Counted from the first letter of the stretch, positions 28,001 to 36,507 are shown. The stretch: 64,000 bases of DNA from Chloroflexota bacterium (GCA_024232355.1 JAAEPW010001368.1:6852-70851), one strand, 5' to 3'. The notes: a model not told the origin generated them from the sequence alone. Made by a program: numbers and translations.

Positions 28001-31000
28001 ATCTCCGTTTCTAACACCGGGCGAGGATACGCCACAAGGGTACTCGTCTCCGATACACTGCCAGCCAACACTCAGTTTGTTGCAAACAGTATTATCCTCA
28101 ACCCACCCGACGCCGGCATCCCGGGAACAGTTCTGCCTATCCTAGCCAGTGGCGTAACTATTACCCCTGGGCATAGCATAACCGTTACCTTTGCCGTCAC
28201 TGTCAATGCCTCGTCGCTGGACAACACTACCATTACCAACACAGTCTTTGTTACCTCCACCCAGATACCCACCCCAACCACCGATACCGTGACTAATACG
28301 GTCAATGTACAGAGCGGAATATTGTGGCTCACAACTAACAACGATGTGTCATCAAGTGGGGCACCTGGTCTTGACTCGTGGACCAACGGACAAATCATCG
28401 AGTTTGGTGGTCCCAACCTCACCTTTGATCCAGCGGGCACGCCGCCAAATACAACAAATGGCACGTTTTCGTCGATCTTGAATATTGACGATTTCGCCCA
28501 GGATGGTGATGCCAATGTCCAGGCCATCCACTATGTCAGTCGAGACATCACTATTGGCGGCAGCACTGCCAGTATTGATCTATTCACCGGCGACCTATTG
28601 CTGGCAACCAACGACGACGAGACCTTGTCCAGTTCAAACAGTTTGATGGTCACGAGACAGGATGTCTTTGTTTTCAGGCCCGATACCTTGAGAGATTACA
28701 CCAGTGGAACCTTTGTCATGCTCCTAGACAACGCTGCCGAGAGCAACATCCACACCATCTCACTGGTGGAAAAAGATACCGTGGTGGGCGACACCACCCT
28801 CCCATCCGGTGCATTTCTGCTCAGTCATAGTGGCCCCCTCGTACACGATGAAATCCTCGTTTTTAACGCCGATGGTGTGGGAGCGGGGATAATGACCACT
28901 GGCACAATCACGACCCTCATCAAAGGAAACGATATTAGATTTCTAAATGCCCAGGTCCAGGGTTTGGACCTGGTGGAAGAGAGCACGACAATCGGCGGCA
29001 CTCTACTAAATGCCGGTAACATTCTTGTCACGATCAACCATGAAAGAACAGTTGGCAACAACGATATATCTGTAATGAGACAGGACATCTTTTACCTAGA
29101 CGTCGCGACGACGAGCATCACTAGTACAGTTTGGGCCGATGCCACACTGATCTTTGATGGTAGCGATGTGTCCCTCGATGCAATTGAAGAAGACCTCAAC
29201 GGACTCTCTCTGATTCCTGTGACACCAGATGTCGTGGCGGAATTCGACAGTGCGGCTTACACTGTGAGCGAAGGAGACGGCTCTGCCACTATCACAGTGA
29301 CATTGAACAGAGCATCCGTCTCGACTGCGACCGTGGGCTATGTCACCTCCAATGGCTCCGCCGCAGCAGGGGATGACTATACCGCCGCCAGTGGCACCCT
29401 GACCTTTATCCCCGGTACCACCATCCAGACCTTTACCGTGGCGATCACCAATGATGAAAACTATGAGAACCCGGAGACAGTCCACCTGACGCTGAACAAC
29501 CCTGTGAGCACCGTCCTCGGCATCTCTAGCGCCATCTTGGTCATCACTGACAACGATCCGATGCCGACGGTAGAGTTTAGCAGCACAGCCTACAGCGTGG
29601 ACGAGAGCAACGGCTCTGCCACCATCACCGTCACTCTCAGCACTGCATCTGCACTGACTAGCACAGTAGACTATACCACCTCAGACGGATCGGCCACCGC
29701 GCCCGACGACTATACCGCCACCAGCGGCACCCTGACTTTTACGGCCGGGATCACCAGCCAGACCTTTACTGTAGACATTATCCCTGACTCAACCGCAGAA
29801 CCGGACGAAACGATCACTCTGAACCTCTCCAACCCACACAATGCGACCATCGGAACCAACAACCCTGTCACCCTGACCATCAATGATGACGACATCACAC
29901 CAACAGTAGGCTTTGACCGCGTGGATTATACCATCAACGAGAGCGACGGCTCTGCTACCATCACCGTTACCCTCAGTGCTGCATCTGCACTGACTAGCAC
30001 AGTAGACTATACCACCTCAGACGGATCGGCCACCGCGCCCGACGACTATACCGCCACCAGCGGCATCCTGACTTTTACAGCCGGGATCACCAGCCAGACC
30101 TTTACTGTAGACATTATCCCTGACTCGACCGCAGAACCAGACGAAACGATCACCCTAAATCTTTCCAACCCACACAACATCGTCGTTGGAAGCAACAATC
30201 CTGCCATCCTGACCATCAACGACGATGACCTCACAACGATAGTAGATTTTGATCGCACGGATTATACCGTCGACGAGAGTAGTGGCTCTGCCACCATCAC
30301 TGTCACCCTTGACGTGGCCTCTGTATTGACCGCCACAGTGGACTATGCCACATCCGATGGATCAGCTACCACTCCCAACGACTATACCACCACTAATGGA
30401 ACCCTGACCTTTACGGCCGGAATCACCAGCCAGACCTTTATTGTGAACATTGTGCCTGATTCGACCGCAGAGCCAGACGAGACGATCATTCTGAATCTCT
30501 CCAATCCGCAAAACGCTACCATTGGGACCAACAACCCCATCACCCTAACCATCAGTGATGACGATCTCACACCAACGGTCGACTTTGACCGTGCAGCCTA
30601 CACCATCGATGAAAACAGTGGTACTGTCATTATCACCATCACTTTGAGCAATCCCTCTAGCTTGCCGATCAGTGTGAACTATCAAACAACAACCGGCGGC
30701 ACTGCCACTCCGGGCGATGACTATACCGCCACCAGCGGCACGTTGAACTTGGAGCCGTTCTCCACTACCCAAACATTTACCGTACCCATCACTCCCGATC
30801 CGATCAATGAACCGGACGAAACAGTCGTCTTGATCCTGACAGGAGCTAGCAATGCCACAGTCGGCACTGCCCACAACCCTGTAATCTTGACCATTGTCGA
30901 CGATGACGGCCCACCTATTGCCGATTTTAGTATCCCCGCATTCACTGTGAACGAGAGTGCTAGTTCTGCCACCGTTACCGTCTCCCTGAGTCATCCCTCC

Positions 31001-32602
31001 AACTTTGCCATCACCGTAGACTATGTCACCTTTGACGGCACCGCCACAGCGGGCAATGATTATACCGTCATCAGCGGCACGCTGGACTTGACACCACTCG
31101 CCATCACTCAAACGTTCACTGTGCCCATCATCCCAGACCAGGCTACCGAGTCGGACGAGACCGTCGTCCTGAGCCTGACAGAAGCGACGAATGCTGTGGT
31201 CGGCACCACCTACAATCCCGCCACATTGATCATTTTGGATGACGATGACCCCGCTATCATCGCAGGCACGGTATTCTCGGACAGCAACGGCAACGGAGTG
31301 CGAGATACCGGTGAGGTAGGTATCCCCAACGTGCTCATCACGTTAGAGAACACCGCACTTGCAGCCATCACGACGACCATCACTGGTGCCAGCGGTGATT
31401 ATATGTTTACGACCACAATAACCGGTACGTATACCATTATCGAAATAGATCCGCAAACCAACTTTGCCATCACCAACGCTATGATGGACCCCATCTACTA
31501 TTTTTCTACTACACCTAACAAGGTTCACGTAAATGTGACCACACTGGGCCGCACCTATCCAGTCGACTTTGGCGATGCCCTTCCTACTTCAAACTTTGCA
31601 TCCATCCACGGCACTGCGTTCCAAGACATTGACGGCGACGGAGCACGGGACCCGACCGAGTTGGGTCTCTCTAATATAATCATTACTCTGAACGGGAGCA
31701 TAACCGATACCACCGACCTCTACGGCAATTATACCTTTTTCATCACTTCAACAAGCGTACACACCGTTGCCGCAGCTAAACCCAACGGATATTTTTACAC
31801 CACACCCGAAAAGGTTCACGTAAAGGTGAAATGGCTGGGCAAAGCCTACCCAATCGACTTTGGCAATGCCCCTATTACTTCTGGCTTTGCCACTATTTAC
31901 GGCACTGTGTTCAACGATATTGACAACGATGGCATGCAAGATGCCATCGATCTGGGCATCCAAAACGTGATCATTACTCTGGAAAAAGGTCCAACTGTCA
32001 CCACCAACCTCTACGGTGGCTACACCCTTTCCACCACAGTTACAGGTATGCATACTATCACCGAGACCGATCTCATTGCCTACACGTCCACTACGTCCAA
32101 TGTGATGACTCAAAGCGTGACTCTGGACAACGGCTACCAGGTAGACTTTGGCGATAAGCAAACTTGTAGCGATGACCCTCACGAGGAGGATGACACCATC
32201 GAGCAAGCCAGACAAAAGGAAAGATTCAATGTCAACGGACAATCTCAAGCCCATCAGTTTTGCGACGACACCATCGACTGGGTCCGATTCGCCGCCGAGG
32301 CGTACACCGTCTATACCGTCACGACTAATTCCTGGGGCGAATGGGCCGACACAGCACTGGCCCTTTTCGCCACTGATGTCCAAACTCAACCGCTGGCAGA
32401 GAATTATGACTGTGATTGGGCTCCAAATAACTATGGCGAGGGCTCCTCGTGCATCGTCTGGGAGGCTCCTTCTAGTGGCGATTATTATGTACGCACCACC
32501 AATGAGAATGGATTGACCACTCGAAACACTTTGTACAATTTGTGGATTCAAAGCGGAGATTTGTTCGCTATCTACCTCCCTATCATCATGCGAAACTCAT
32601 AA
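22034..32602 (+). CDS. Giant secreted multi-domain surface protein (DUF11, DUF2341, PKD, Calx-beta, SdrD-B-like)
   Basis: A 3522-residue exported protein. Residues 54-80 form a signal peptide (RKRR then a hydrophobic core, likely cut after VFA). An unnamed N-terminal domain (81-590) precedes several DUF11 repeats (near 594, 888, 1010, 1149, 1289, 1772, 1969), a DUF2341 module (about 1420-1536), a PKD domain (about 1886-1968, with DWDWDLGDG), an unclassified beta-rich region (2096-2396), six Calx-beta repeats (2400-3072), three SdrD-B-like repeats with calcium-type loops such as DSNGNGVRD, a PPC-like domain and the terminal IYLPIIMRNS. An alternative start is GTG 22154 with GAGGA upstream, giving a normal-length signal peptide. 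The role is probably adhesion or matrix formation at the cell surface. Confidence 0.9.
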   Translation: MYKSGRTIKENTGSNLKLQHQARNQDWNTFPFWKIGRRGLVRAIFKHHTNILGRKRRSIIPLFVCLAILLSFLIPSLVFASLPVGFQEYYVLGYEEHVWRAFREINDGSDPTNLQDGKICSTVNLVATADYQIVYYDHWEDGYEPNLLSPIQPTTEVYGDNDPSNGGSASDVLTTGDAINLTSNQDITGTTDLTGYVSVYPARDRNDLRYDGGDRIITSGGPINLTHAMWPLDTSWIGGAWEVYSRQAYADSYSYRLPVGENLYDLNGGDTGPFGDFRNVYLQLGAFEDNTTVSISNDTGTINLTLDRGQTYFSKGYINSTSAPTITIDAGTVIHTNKPSQVGLITGADGSFQGRFLIILPDRQWGADYVVPIPRGYGRGNDDDRIDAPSEVYLSNPNNFPIEIHAYDITTQTSFIISPTPYISATVAYSQVRGGSYIPQNSAARFTSDDGVFGVVVCADTSHIDYDWGFSGTPSKYLTRDYYVSWAPGDDNIPPINNGSPVWVTPMADNTTFFVDFNRNPGGLDNIVDEIFTLDVLEQQRIFDTDNDNTGMHIWATDEFAVAWGEDPQSADSANPYLDLGVAMLPLQQRWLDPVLTLDKTANPTILPSTGGTVTFTLVAKTHNTPLINVDITDTLPINWTYVPSSTHITYPEGNTELANPIIDDQTLFWDISTSMGFHQILTITFQAQIIDTGSVDVSIYEGFENINYSGGANWTGGWQEEGDDDNPVTGAIHITSLDSPLAGPFHLRFQDNIITNTYAISRSVDLSNFTTPVLHFLRQVRSLESGDYFYLDIYNGVDWTTALVWTNGSQEFTTIGEAVDLSPYADAASAIRFRSDDVFDEAVLFIDQIKIREGIAISLNQGEAIGRDEYSDTIFNPTAEAIVHISPLNLSKSVSSEDAGIGDTLVYTLSFVNLGDSSATNVTVHDAVPAQYITFQSISDGGTYNGDSGIVILTDTLAPGNSDTVTFTVTVNDFVENGTIIENTAYIESDQTIKAGSNIVRTTILAPDIQFTKLGPTVVYPGNEITYTLSYRNVGGAPATGVTIQDTVPLSSTYISGSLSIITGTKWIKLTDNGDIDQGTYISPTLIISPGINPGIVEAGETGQIRFGVQLDANVPLGSLVQNWATLNRHLDNPNDSNLVITRISDLLINKKAEPTMALLGDTITYTVVYTNVSTTRSQTQVYVRESIPEYTHFITVTESAGNQVEYSWDNGTAWESTPFITPVTHIRWLDTQVPTNTQVALGFTVQVLDTLPPQTTIESTAYITSEHTAEHLRGWIPSNLVQVKTVDLWVEKSVNQHTSPTNVPISYTISYGNRGSADVSVQLLDTIPENTNYITDSIWGTGSDTDQMPTLLWNVGPFAAGSSTQKVGYAIVPDNDLLPGTIITNVVVLSSAFGLESSNPVTVSLVDNPILTVTKVPNSDFSWWDFGYRYRQQITVTAGSTEVPNKYTASTIFDHAALVAAGKSLTDGNDVRIVHWNGDNWIELDRVLDPVSDWNAATTQIWFPLVTTITVSSSDNGYYLFYGNNLATSPPDNWQAVFMVGDNFDDGLLTSDFVTSTTGTASITETIVGEAFIDLGTVPTDAGIIAMADPLPSDRHFAIRHKVKLIRGGNLITITAPAEVKHIGIVESPNQPTVVINTTENPRRRIISYQRVDKAPFIFYTNIISNDINWNGTVWQSGDVSWGTALTDTYYIHDFISDGTNWHIAISDASGTPITTTTPIAWTDVFNGGNPLWFYWGEVYTSHYWADVKSDWIYMRKYIDPEPTTILSSEEDVAAVAHPAIVGAPYSYFITVTNSSGPADATDVIVTDTLPSGAHYISGGSYISSSNSVRWIIPTIPPSGAQQITFAVSTCQFSLLNAAYRVITSTQMVDSPLGPPLLTPFISPTVNADFTTYTLNSVFYFTSTSMTDGGPITDWDWDLGDGNIANGSTISHAYFDPGNYTVTLTVTDTCGYTDTTTKTLSVYAPVITVVKSAEPPIVTTNELLTYTISVSNTGRGYATRVLVSDTLPANTQFVANSIILNPPDAGIPGTVLPILASGVTITPGHSITVTFAVTVNASSLDNTTITNTVFVTSTQIPTPTTDTVTNTVNVQSGILWLTTNNDVSSSGAPGLDSWTNGQIIEFGGPNLTFDPAGTPPNTTNGTFSSILNIDDFAQDGDANVQAIHYVSRDITIGGSTASIDLFTGDLLLATNDDETLSSSNSLMVTRQDVFVFRPDTLRDYTSGTFVMLLDNAAESNIHTISLVEKDTVVGDTTLPSGAFLLSHSGPLVHDEILVFNADGVGAGIMTTGTITTLIKGNDIRFLNAQVQGLDLVEESTTIGGTLLNAGNILVTINHERTVGNNDISVMRQDIFYLDVATTSITSTVWADATLIFDGSDVSLDAIEEDLNGLSLIPVTPDVVAEFDSAAYTVSEGDGSATITVTLNRASVSTATVGYVTSNGSAAAGDDYTAASGTLTFIPGTTIQTFTVAITNDENYENPETVHLTLNNPVSTVLGISSAILVITDNDPMPTVEFSSTAYSVDESNGSATITVTLSTASALTSTVDYTTSDGSATAPDDYTATSGTLTFTAGITSQTFTVDIIPDSTAEPDETITLNLSNPHNATIGTNNPVTLTINDDDITPTVGFDRVDYTINESDGSATITVTLSAASALTSTVDYTTSDGSATAPDDYTATSGILTFTAGITSQTFTVDIIPDSTAEPDETITLNLSNPHNIVVGSNNPAILTINDDDLTTIVDFDRTDYTVDESSGSATITVTLDVASVLTATVDYATSDGSATTPNDYTTTNGTLTFTAGITSQTFIVNIVPDSTAEPDETIILNLSNPQNATIGTNNPITLTISDDDLTPTVDFDRAAYTIDENSGTVIITITLSNPSSLPISVNYQTTTGGTATPGDDYTATSGTLNLEPFSTTQTFTVPITPDPINEPDETVVLILTGASNATVGTAHNPVILTIVDDDGPPIADFSIPAFTVNESASSATVTVSLSHPSNFAITVDYVTFDGTATAGNDYTVISGTLDLTPLAITQTFTVPIIPDQATESDETVVLSLTEATNAVVGTTYNPATLIILDDDDPAIIAGTVFSDSNGNGVRDTGEVGIPNVLITLENTALAAITTTITGASGDYMFTTTITGTYTIIEIDPQTNFAITNAMMDPIYYFSTTPNKVHVNVTTLGRTYPVDFGDALPTSNFASIHGTAFQDIDGDGARDPTELGLSNIIITLNGSITDTTDLYGNYTFFITSTSVHTVAAAKPNGYFYTTPEKVHVKVKWLGKAYPIDFGNAPITSGFATIYGTVFNDIDNDGMQDAIDLGIQNVIITLEKGPTVTTNLYGGYTLSTTVTGMHTITETDLIAYTSTTSNVMTQSVTLDNGYQVDFGDKQTCSDDPHEEDDTIEQARQKERFNVNGQSQAHQFCDDTIDWVRFAAEAYTVYTVTTNSWGEWADTALALFATDVQTQPLAENYDCDWAPNNYGEGSSCIVWEAPSSGDYYVRTTNENGLTTRNTLYNLWIQSGDLFAIYLPIIMRNS
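29570..30570 (+). repeat. Tandem Calx-beta units, about 336 bp period, two nearly identical at DNA level
   Basis: Units starting near 29570, 29906 and 30240 repeat every 336 bases. The segments 29646-29810 and 29982-30146 differ at only a few positions, mostly third codon positions, which indicates recent internal duplication or gene conversion. Confidence 0.85.
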
Positions 32603-32616
32603 GGCACCCCTATCCA

Positions 32617-33225
32617 ATGCCCATTCTCACCGTTGGCCTACTCTCTGACACCCATATCCCTTACCGTCTAAAACAGATACCTGATGCGGTACTCGACGCG
32701 CTAGCTGGCGTAGATTTGATCTTGCACGCTGGCGACGTGGATGATCCTTTAGTAGTGTTGGAGCAACTAGAAAATATCGCACAAGTACACGCGGTGCGAG
32801 GTAACATCCACCTCCAGGATTTTTCTGACGGTGGCGTCGCACTGCCATCGACCATCGAATTGCAGCTCGCCGAACATCACATCGTACTCGTTCACGGGCA
32901 TCGTCCAGGCCCGATGGGATTTCTCCTCAAGGGCCTGGATATTATGGCACAACAACTAAAACTGACAGACAACGGTCACTTTAACCAGCGCATTGCCCAT
33001 CGGCTGACACAATCCTACCCCACGGCAGACATCATCGTCTTTGGCCACACGCATCAAGCGTACGTTCAGTGGATCGGGCACACGCTACTAGTCAATCCCG
33101 GCGCAATTTGTCCTACGCGAGGAGAACAACAAACGGTGGCCCGGCTGCAATTAGGCCAGGGAAAACCAGATGTAGAAATCATTCCCGTGGGACCTTTTTA
33201 TCCAAAAAATACATATATGGAGTAA
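32617..33225 (+). CDS. YfcE-like calcineurin-fold metallophosphoesterase
   Basis: A 202-residue phosphodiesterase of the YfcE/MJ0936 type. Metal-site motifs are LLSDTHIP (Asp 11, His 13), LHAGDVDD (Asp 40), RGNIH (Asn 63), VLVHGHRP and FGHTHQAYV, followed by LVNPGAICPTRG. The usual GNCD motif reads GNIH here, so a histidine stands where aspartate is common. The fold cleaves phosphodiesters in a two-metal site; the natural substrate is unknown for most members. ATG 32617 lies 14 bases after the giant gene, so it may share its transcript. The next gene starts three bases after its stop, with GGAG inside its own last codons. Confidence 0.88.
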   Translation: MPILTVGLLSDTHIPYRLKQIPDAVLDALAGVDLILHAGDVDDPLVVLEQLENIAQVHAVRGNIHLQDFSDGGVALPSTIELQLAEHHIVLVHGHRPGPMGFLLKGLDIMAQQLKLTDNGHFNQRIAHRLTQSYPTADIIVFGHTHQAYVQWIGHTLLVNPGAICPTRGEQQTVARLQLGQGKPDVEIIPVGPFYPKNTYME

Positions 33226-33228
33226 TGA

Positions 33229-35286
33229 ATGAGCATTTCGAACCTTTTCTATCCGAAAGGAGTAGCCGTCATCGGCTCTACATCAGAGGGCAAGATTGGC
33301 TACGAATTGATCCGCCAGATACTAGACGGCGGCTATCAAGAGGTCTTTGCGGTCAACCCCAAGGGCCAAGGTGTGTTTTCCGTCCCAGGCTACAACACGG
33401 TGAGCCAAATTGACCACCCAGTAGACCTGGCCGTAATCGTGTCTCCCACGACGACGGTGCCGGGAGTGCTGGAGGACTGTGGTCAGGCCGGTGTCAAGGC
33501 AGCCGTCATCATCACTGCCGGATTTTCCGAAGTCGGCAACGCCGAGGGCGAAGCAGAAGTCAAGCGCGTGGCCGATGAACACGGCATCCGATTCGTTGGC
33601 CCCAACTGTGCCGGCATCGTGAACACGGGCCATCACCTGTTCCCGACGCTGGAGACGCGACCGCCTTCTGGACAAGTGAGCATTGTCGCTCAAAGTGGTG
33701 CTGTAGGCGGCGTCGTACTGGCTTGGGCAAAAGAGTATGGGCTGGGTATCTCTAAATTTGTCAGCTATGGTAACAAGGCCGACTTGAACGAGATCGACTG
33801 CCTGCGCTATCTGATCGACGATCCCGAGACAAAAGTAGTGGGCCTATACATCGAAAGCGTGACCGATGGTCAAGAGTTTATGCAAGTGGTCCAAGAGTGT
33901 ACCCGTCATAAACCCGTAATCGTCATCAAGGCAGGCAGCACGCAGTCGGGGCAGCGAGCTACGCTCTCGCACACCGGATCAATGGCCGGTGCCGACGCTG
34001 TTTATGACGCCGCCCTACGACAATGTGGAGCCATTCGCGTCCAAACCATCGAAGAGATGTTTGATCTCTGCAAGGGTTTTCTTTACGTCCCGCGCCTGCA
34101 AGGACGCCGGGTTGCCATCGTGACCAATTCTGGCGGACCGGGCGTTCTCGCCGCCGACCAAGCCGAAAAAGTTGGCCTAGACGTGGTCGAGCCCAGTCCC
34201 GTACTCAAGGAAAAGCTCTCCGAGTTTCTCCCCGCCCACTGCGCCCTCAAAAACCCAATCGACCTGACGGTGGAAGGCACAGAGGCCGGTTACCGAGAAA
34301 CGCTGCTGACCGTACTGCAAGAGTACGACGTCGCCCTGGCTTTAAACATTGCTACTCCGTATATCGATTCTGTCCCCTTGGCCCGGGGTACTTGTGACGC
34401 TGCCGCACAAAGTGGCAAACCAGTAGTTGCCAGCTTTTTGCCAGGGCAAATCGTAACCGATGGGGTCGTTTACCTGCAAGAAAGGGATATTCCCAATTTT
34501 AACACCGGCGAACGAGCCGTGACAGCGCTGGCGCGCATGGCCGCTTACAGCGAATCGGCGAATCGGCGAACTAGCGAATCAGCAAACCTACGAGTCGACG
34601 AATCGCCAAGCCGATTACCTGGTAAAGGGCAGATGCTCGAGCCTGAGGCAATGACTTGGCTCAGGCAAAATGGTATTCCCGTGCCAGACTTTTACTTTGC
34701 CAAAACACCGGCAGAGGTAACGCAAGGTTGTCACGAAATCGGTTATCCCGTGGCGATAAAAGTGGTCTCGCCCGACATCCTGCACAAATCGGACTATGGC
34801 GGCGTCATCTTGAACGTCCAGGATGAACAAGCGGCCCTAACTGCTTTTGAAAAATTACAACAAGCTGCCCTCTCCAATGACAAAGACTTTCGCGGAGTGG
34901 TCATCTATCCAATGATTCGGGGTGCCCAAGAGGTACTGTTGGGACTGTCGCGCGATCCCCAGTTTGGCCCCGTGGTTGCCTTTGGCTTGGGCGGCATCTA
35001 TACCGAAATCTGGCACGACATATCCCTACGAGTGGCACCGGTAGATCACAACGAAGCAAAATCAATGATCCAAGAGATCAAATCCGCCCGTTTGCTTCAA
35101 GGAGTGCGGGGGCAAGCCCCCTGTGATCTGGATGCCCTGGCCGACGTTCTGGCCAATTTTTCTCGGCTTCCCTTCCTCTACCCAGAGATTGACGAGGTAG
35201 ATCTAAACCCCGTCTTTTTGCTCTCAGAGGGATTGATGGTGGGAGACGTTCGCGTCATACGCAAGAAAACATCGCTTGGTTCGTAG
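33229..35286 (+). CDS. ADP-forming acetate/acyl-CoA synthetase (fused alpha and beta)
   Basis: A 685-residue NDP-forming acyl-CoA ligase, which converts acyl-CoA, ADP and phosphate to acid, CoA and ATP (reversible). The order is CoA-binding domain (1-125, GVAVIGSTSEGKIG), CoA ligase with the phosphorylated histidine in TLSHTGSMAG (His 248), a linker (about 438-465), and an ATP-grasp domain (465-685) with YPVAIKVVSPDILHKSDYGG and DLNPVFL. The linker is made of Ser-Glu-Ser-Ala-Asn repeats encoded by a DNA repeat. ATG 33229 is preceded by GGAG. The enzyme would make ATP during acid fermentation or peptide use, fitting an anaerobic or facultative lifestyle. Confidence 0.93.
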   Translation: MSISNLFYPKGVAVIGSTSEGKIGYELIRQILDGGYQEVFAVNPKGQGVFSVPGYNTVSQIDHPVDLAVIVSPTTTVPGVLEDCGQAGVKAAVIITAGFSEVGNAEGEAEVKRVADEHGIRFVGPNCAGIVNTGHHLFPTLETRPPSGQVSIVAQSGAVGGVVLAWAKEYGLGISKFVSYGNKADLNEIDCLRYLIDDPETKVVGLYIESVTDGQEFMQVVQECTRHKPVIVIKAGSTQSGQRATLSHTGSMAGADAVYDAALRQCGAIRVQTIEEMFDLCKGFLYVPRLQGRRVAIVTNSGGPGVLAADQAEKVGLDVVEPSPVLKEKLSEFLPAHCALKNPIDLTVEGTEAGYRETLLTVLQEYDVALALNIATPYIDSVPLARGTCDAAAQSGKPVVASFLPGQIVTDGVVYLQERDIPNFNTGERAVTALARMAAYSESANRRTSESANLRVDESPSRLPGKGQMLEPEAMTWLRQNGIPVPDFYFAKTPAEVTQGCHEIGYPVAIKVVSPDILHKSDYGGVILNVQDEQAALTAFEKLQQAALSNDKDFRGVVIYPMIRGAQEVLLGLSRDPQFGPVVAFGLGGIYTEIWHDISLRVAPVDHNEAKSMIQEIKSARLLQGVRGQAPCDLDALADVLANFSRLPFLYPEIDEVDLNPVFLLSEGLMVGDVRVIRKKTSLGS
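34550..34612 (+). repeat. Short GCGAATC-type tandem repeat inside the acyl-CoA synthetase linker
   Basis: Degenerate copies of GCGAATCGGCGAATCAGC and relatives (AGCGAATC, GGCGAATC, GACGAATC) occur about seven times in 63 bases. They are in frame and encode SESANRRTSESANLRVDES. The unit looks like an intergenic-type microrepeat captured in coding sequence. Confidence 0.7.
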
Positions 35287-35327
35287 CCAATATCTTTTCC
35301 AATACTAAAAAAATGGAGTGAATATTA

Positions 35328-36425
35328 ATGACAAAGCACATCAAACCGCAGCGCGGCCTGAGCGCTATGAAGCCTTACGCACCGGGCACGCCCATCGAGC
35401 AGGTACAAAGAGAATACGGTATACAAGACGTCATCAAGCTGGCGTCCAACGAAAACCCGCTGGGGCCATCCCCCAAAGCGGTAGCAGCCATCCAGCAAGC
35501 ACTCTCCCGTCTGAATCTTTATCCCGATGGACAGAGCTATTATCTTCGACAGGCAATTGCAAAACATGTGGGATTCGAGATGGAACAGGTGACCGTAGGC
35601 AACGGCGCCGATGGCATCATCAAACAACTCTGTCTGGCGTACCTGGAAGACAACAGTCAAGTCATCGTCAGTCGTTCCTCTTTCCCAGTTTATGACAAAT
35701 TTGCAAACACAATGAGAGCGACGCTCATCAAAACACCCTTGACAGAGAAGTATGGTCTAGACCTGGAAGCAATGACCCGAGCGATCACTGACAAGACCAA
35801 ACTGGTCTTTGTATGCAATCCCAACAATCCCACCGGAACGATCGTCACTGCTGACAAAGTGGATGCCTTTATGGCAACTGTACCCGACCACGTATTGGTG
35901 ATTTTTGACGAAGCCTACTACGAACTAGTCCACTCTGACAACTATCCAGACACCCTCGAATACATCCGGCAAGGCCGTCACAATGTACTGACAATGCGCA
36001 CCTTTTCCAAAGCCTACGGCTTGGCCGGTATCCGCCTAGGATATGCCATCGCCCCACCCGAAATTCTGGCTCCGATGCACCAAGTCCGAGGTGTATTCAA
36101 CGTCAACCTGCTGGCTCAAGCTGCGGGCATCGCGGCACTAGAGGATACAGAGATGTTGACCGAGTCAATAGCGGCCAACCGCTCCGGGCTCCGCTTCTTG
36201 TACGGCGAGTTTGAACGGCTAGGGCTAGGATATATCGAGAGCCACGGAAACTTTGTCCTGGTCGAGATTGGTCCACAGGCAACAACAATCCAACAACGTT
36301 TACTGGAACATGGCGTCATTGTGCGTCCGTGCACAGCGTATGACTTGCCAAACTTTCTCCGTGTCTCGGTAGGAAACAAAGCTCAGAACGCTCGATTGAT
36401 CAAGGCACTTGAGAACGTACTGTAA
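35328..36425 (+). CDS. hisC: Histidinol-phosphate aminotransferase
   Basis: A 365-residue class I/II PLP-dependent aminotransferase. Marks of HisC are LASNENPLGPSPKA near residue 40, GNGADGIIKQ, NPNNPTGT, VIFDEAYYEL and the Schiff-base lysine in TFSKAYGLAGIRLGYA (Lys 228). The enzyme converts histidinol phosphate to imidazole acetol phosphate with 2-oxoglutarate; relatives also act on aromatic amino acids. No other his genes are near, so an aromatic aminotransferase role is an alternative. ATG 35328 has TGGAGTG upstream. A hairpin follows the gene. Confidence 0.9.
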   Translation: MTKHIKPQRGLSAMKPYAPGTPIEQVQREYGIQDVIKLASNENPLGPSPKAVAAIQQALSRLNLYPDGQSYYLRQAIAKHVGFEMEQVTVGNGADGIIKQLCLAYLEDNSQVIVSRSSFPVYDKFANTMRATLIKTPLTEKYGLDLEAMTRAITDKTKLVFVCNPNNPTGTIVTADKVDAFMATVPDHVLVIFDEAYYELVHSDNYPDTLEYIRQGRHNVLTMRTFSKAYGLAGIRLGYAIAPPEILAPMHQVRGVFNVNLLAQAAGIAALEDTEMLTESIAANRSGLRFLYGEFERLGLGYIESHGNFVLVEIGPQATTIQQRLLEHGVIVRPCTAYDLPNFLRVSVGNKAQNARLIKALENVL

Positions 36426-36454
36426 CCTAATTAATATCCGGAGCGTTCAATAAT

Positions 36455-36490
36455 CACGCCCCACCCTGTTGGTGGGGCGTGCGCGCTTTT
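36455..36490 (+). terminator. Hairpin after hisC
   Basis: A perfect 11-bp GC-rich stem, CACGCCCCACC (36455-36465) with its complement at 36471-36481, has a 5-base loop. Only a short TTTT (36487-36490) follows, so termination may be partial. Confidence 0.65.
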
Positions 36491-36507
36491 GGCCCAAACC
36501 TAGGGTT

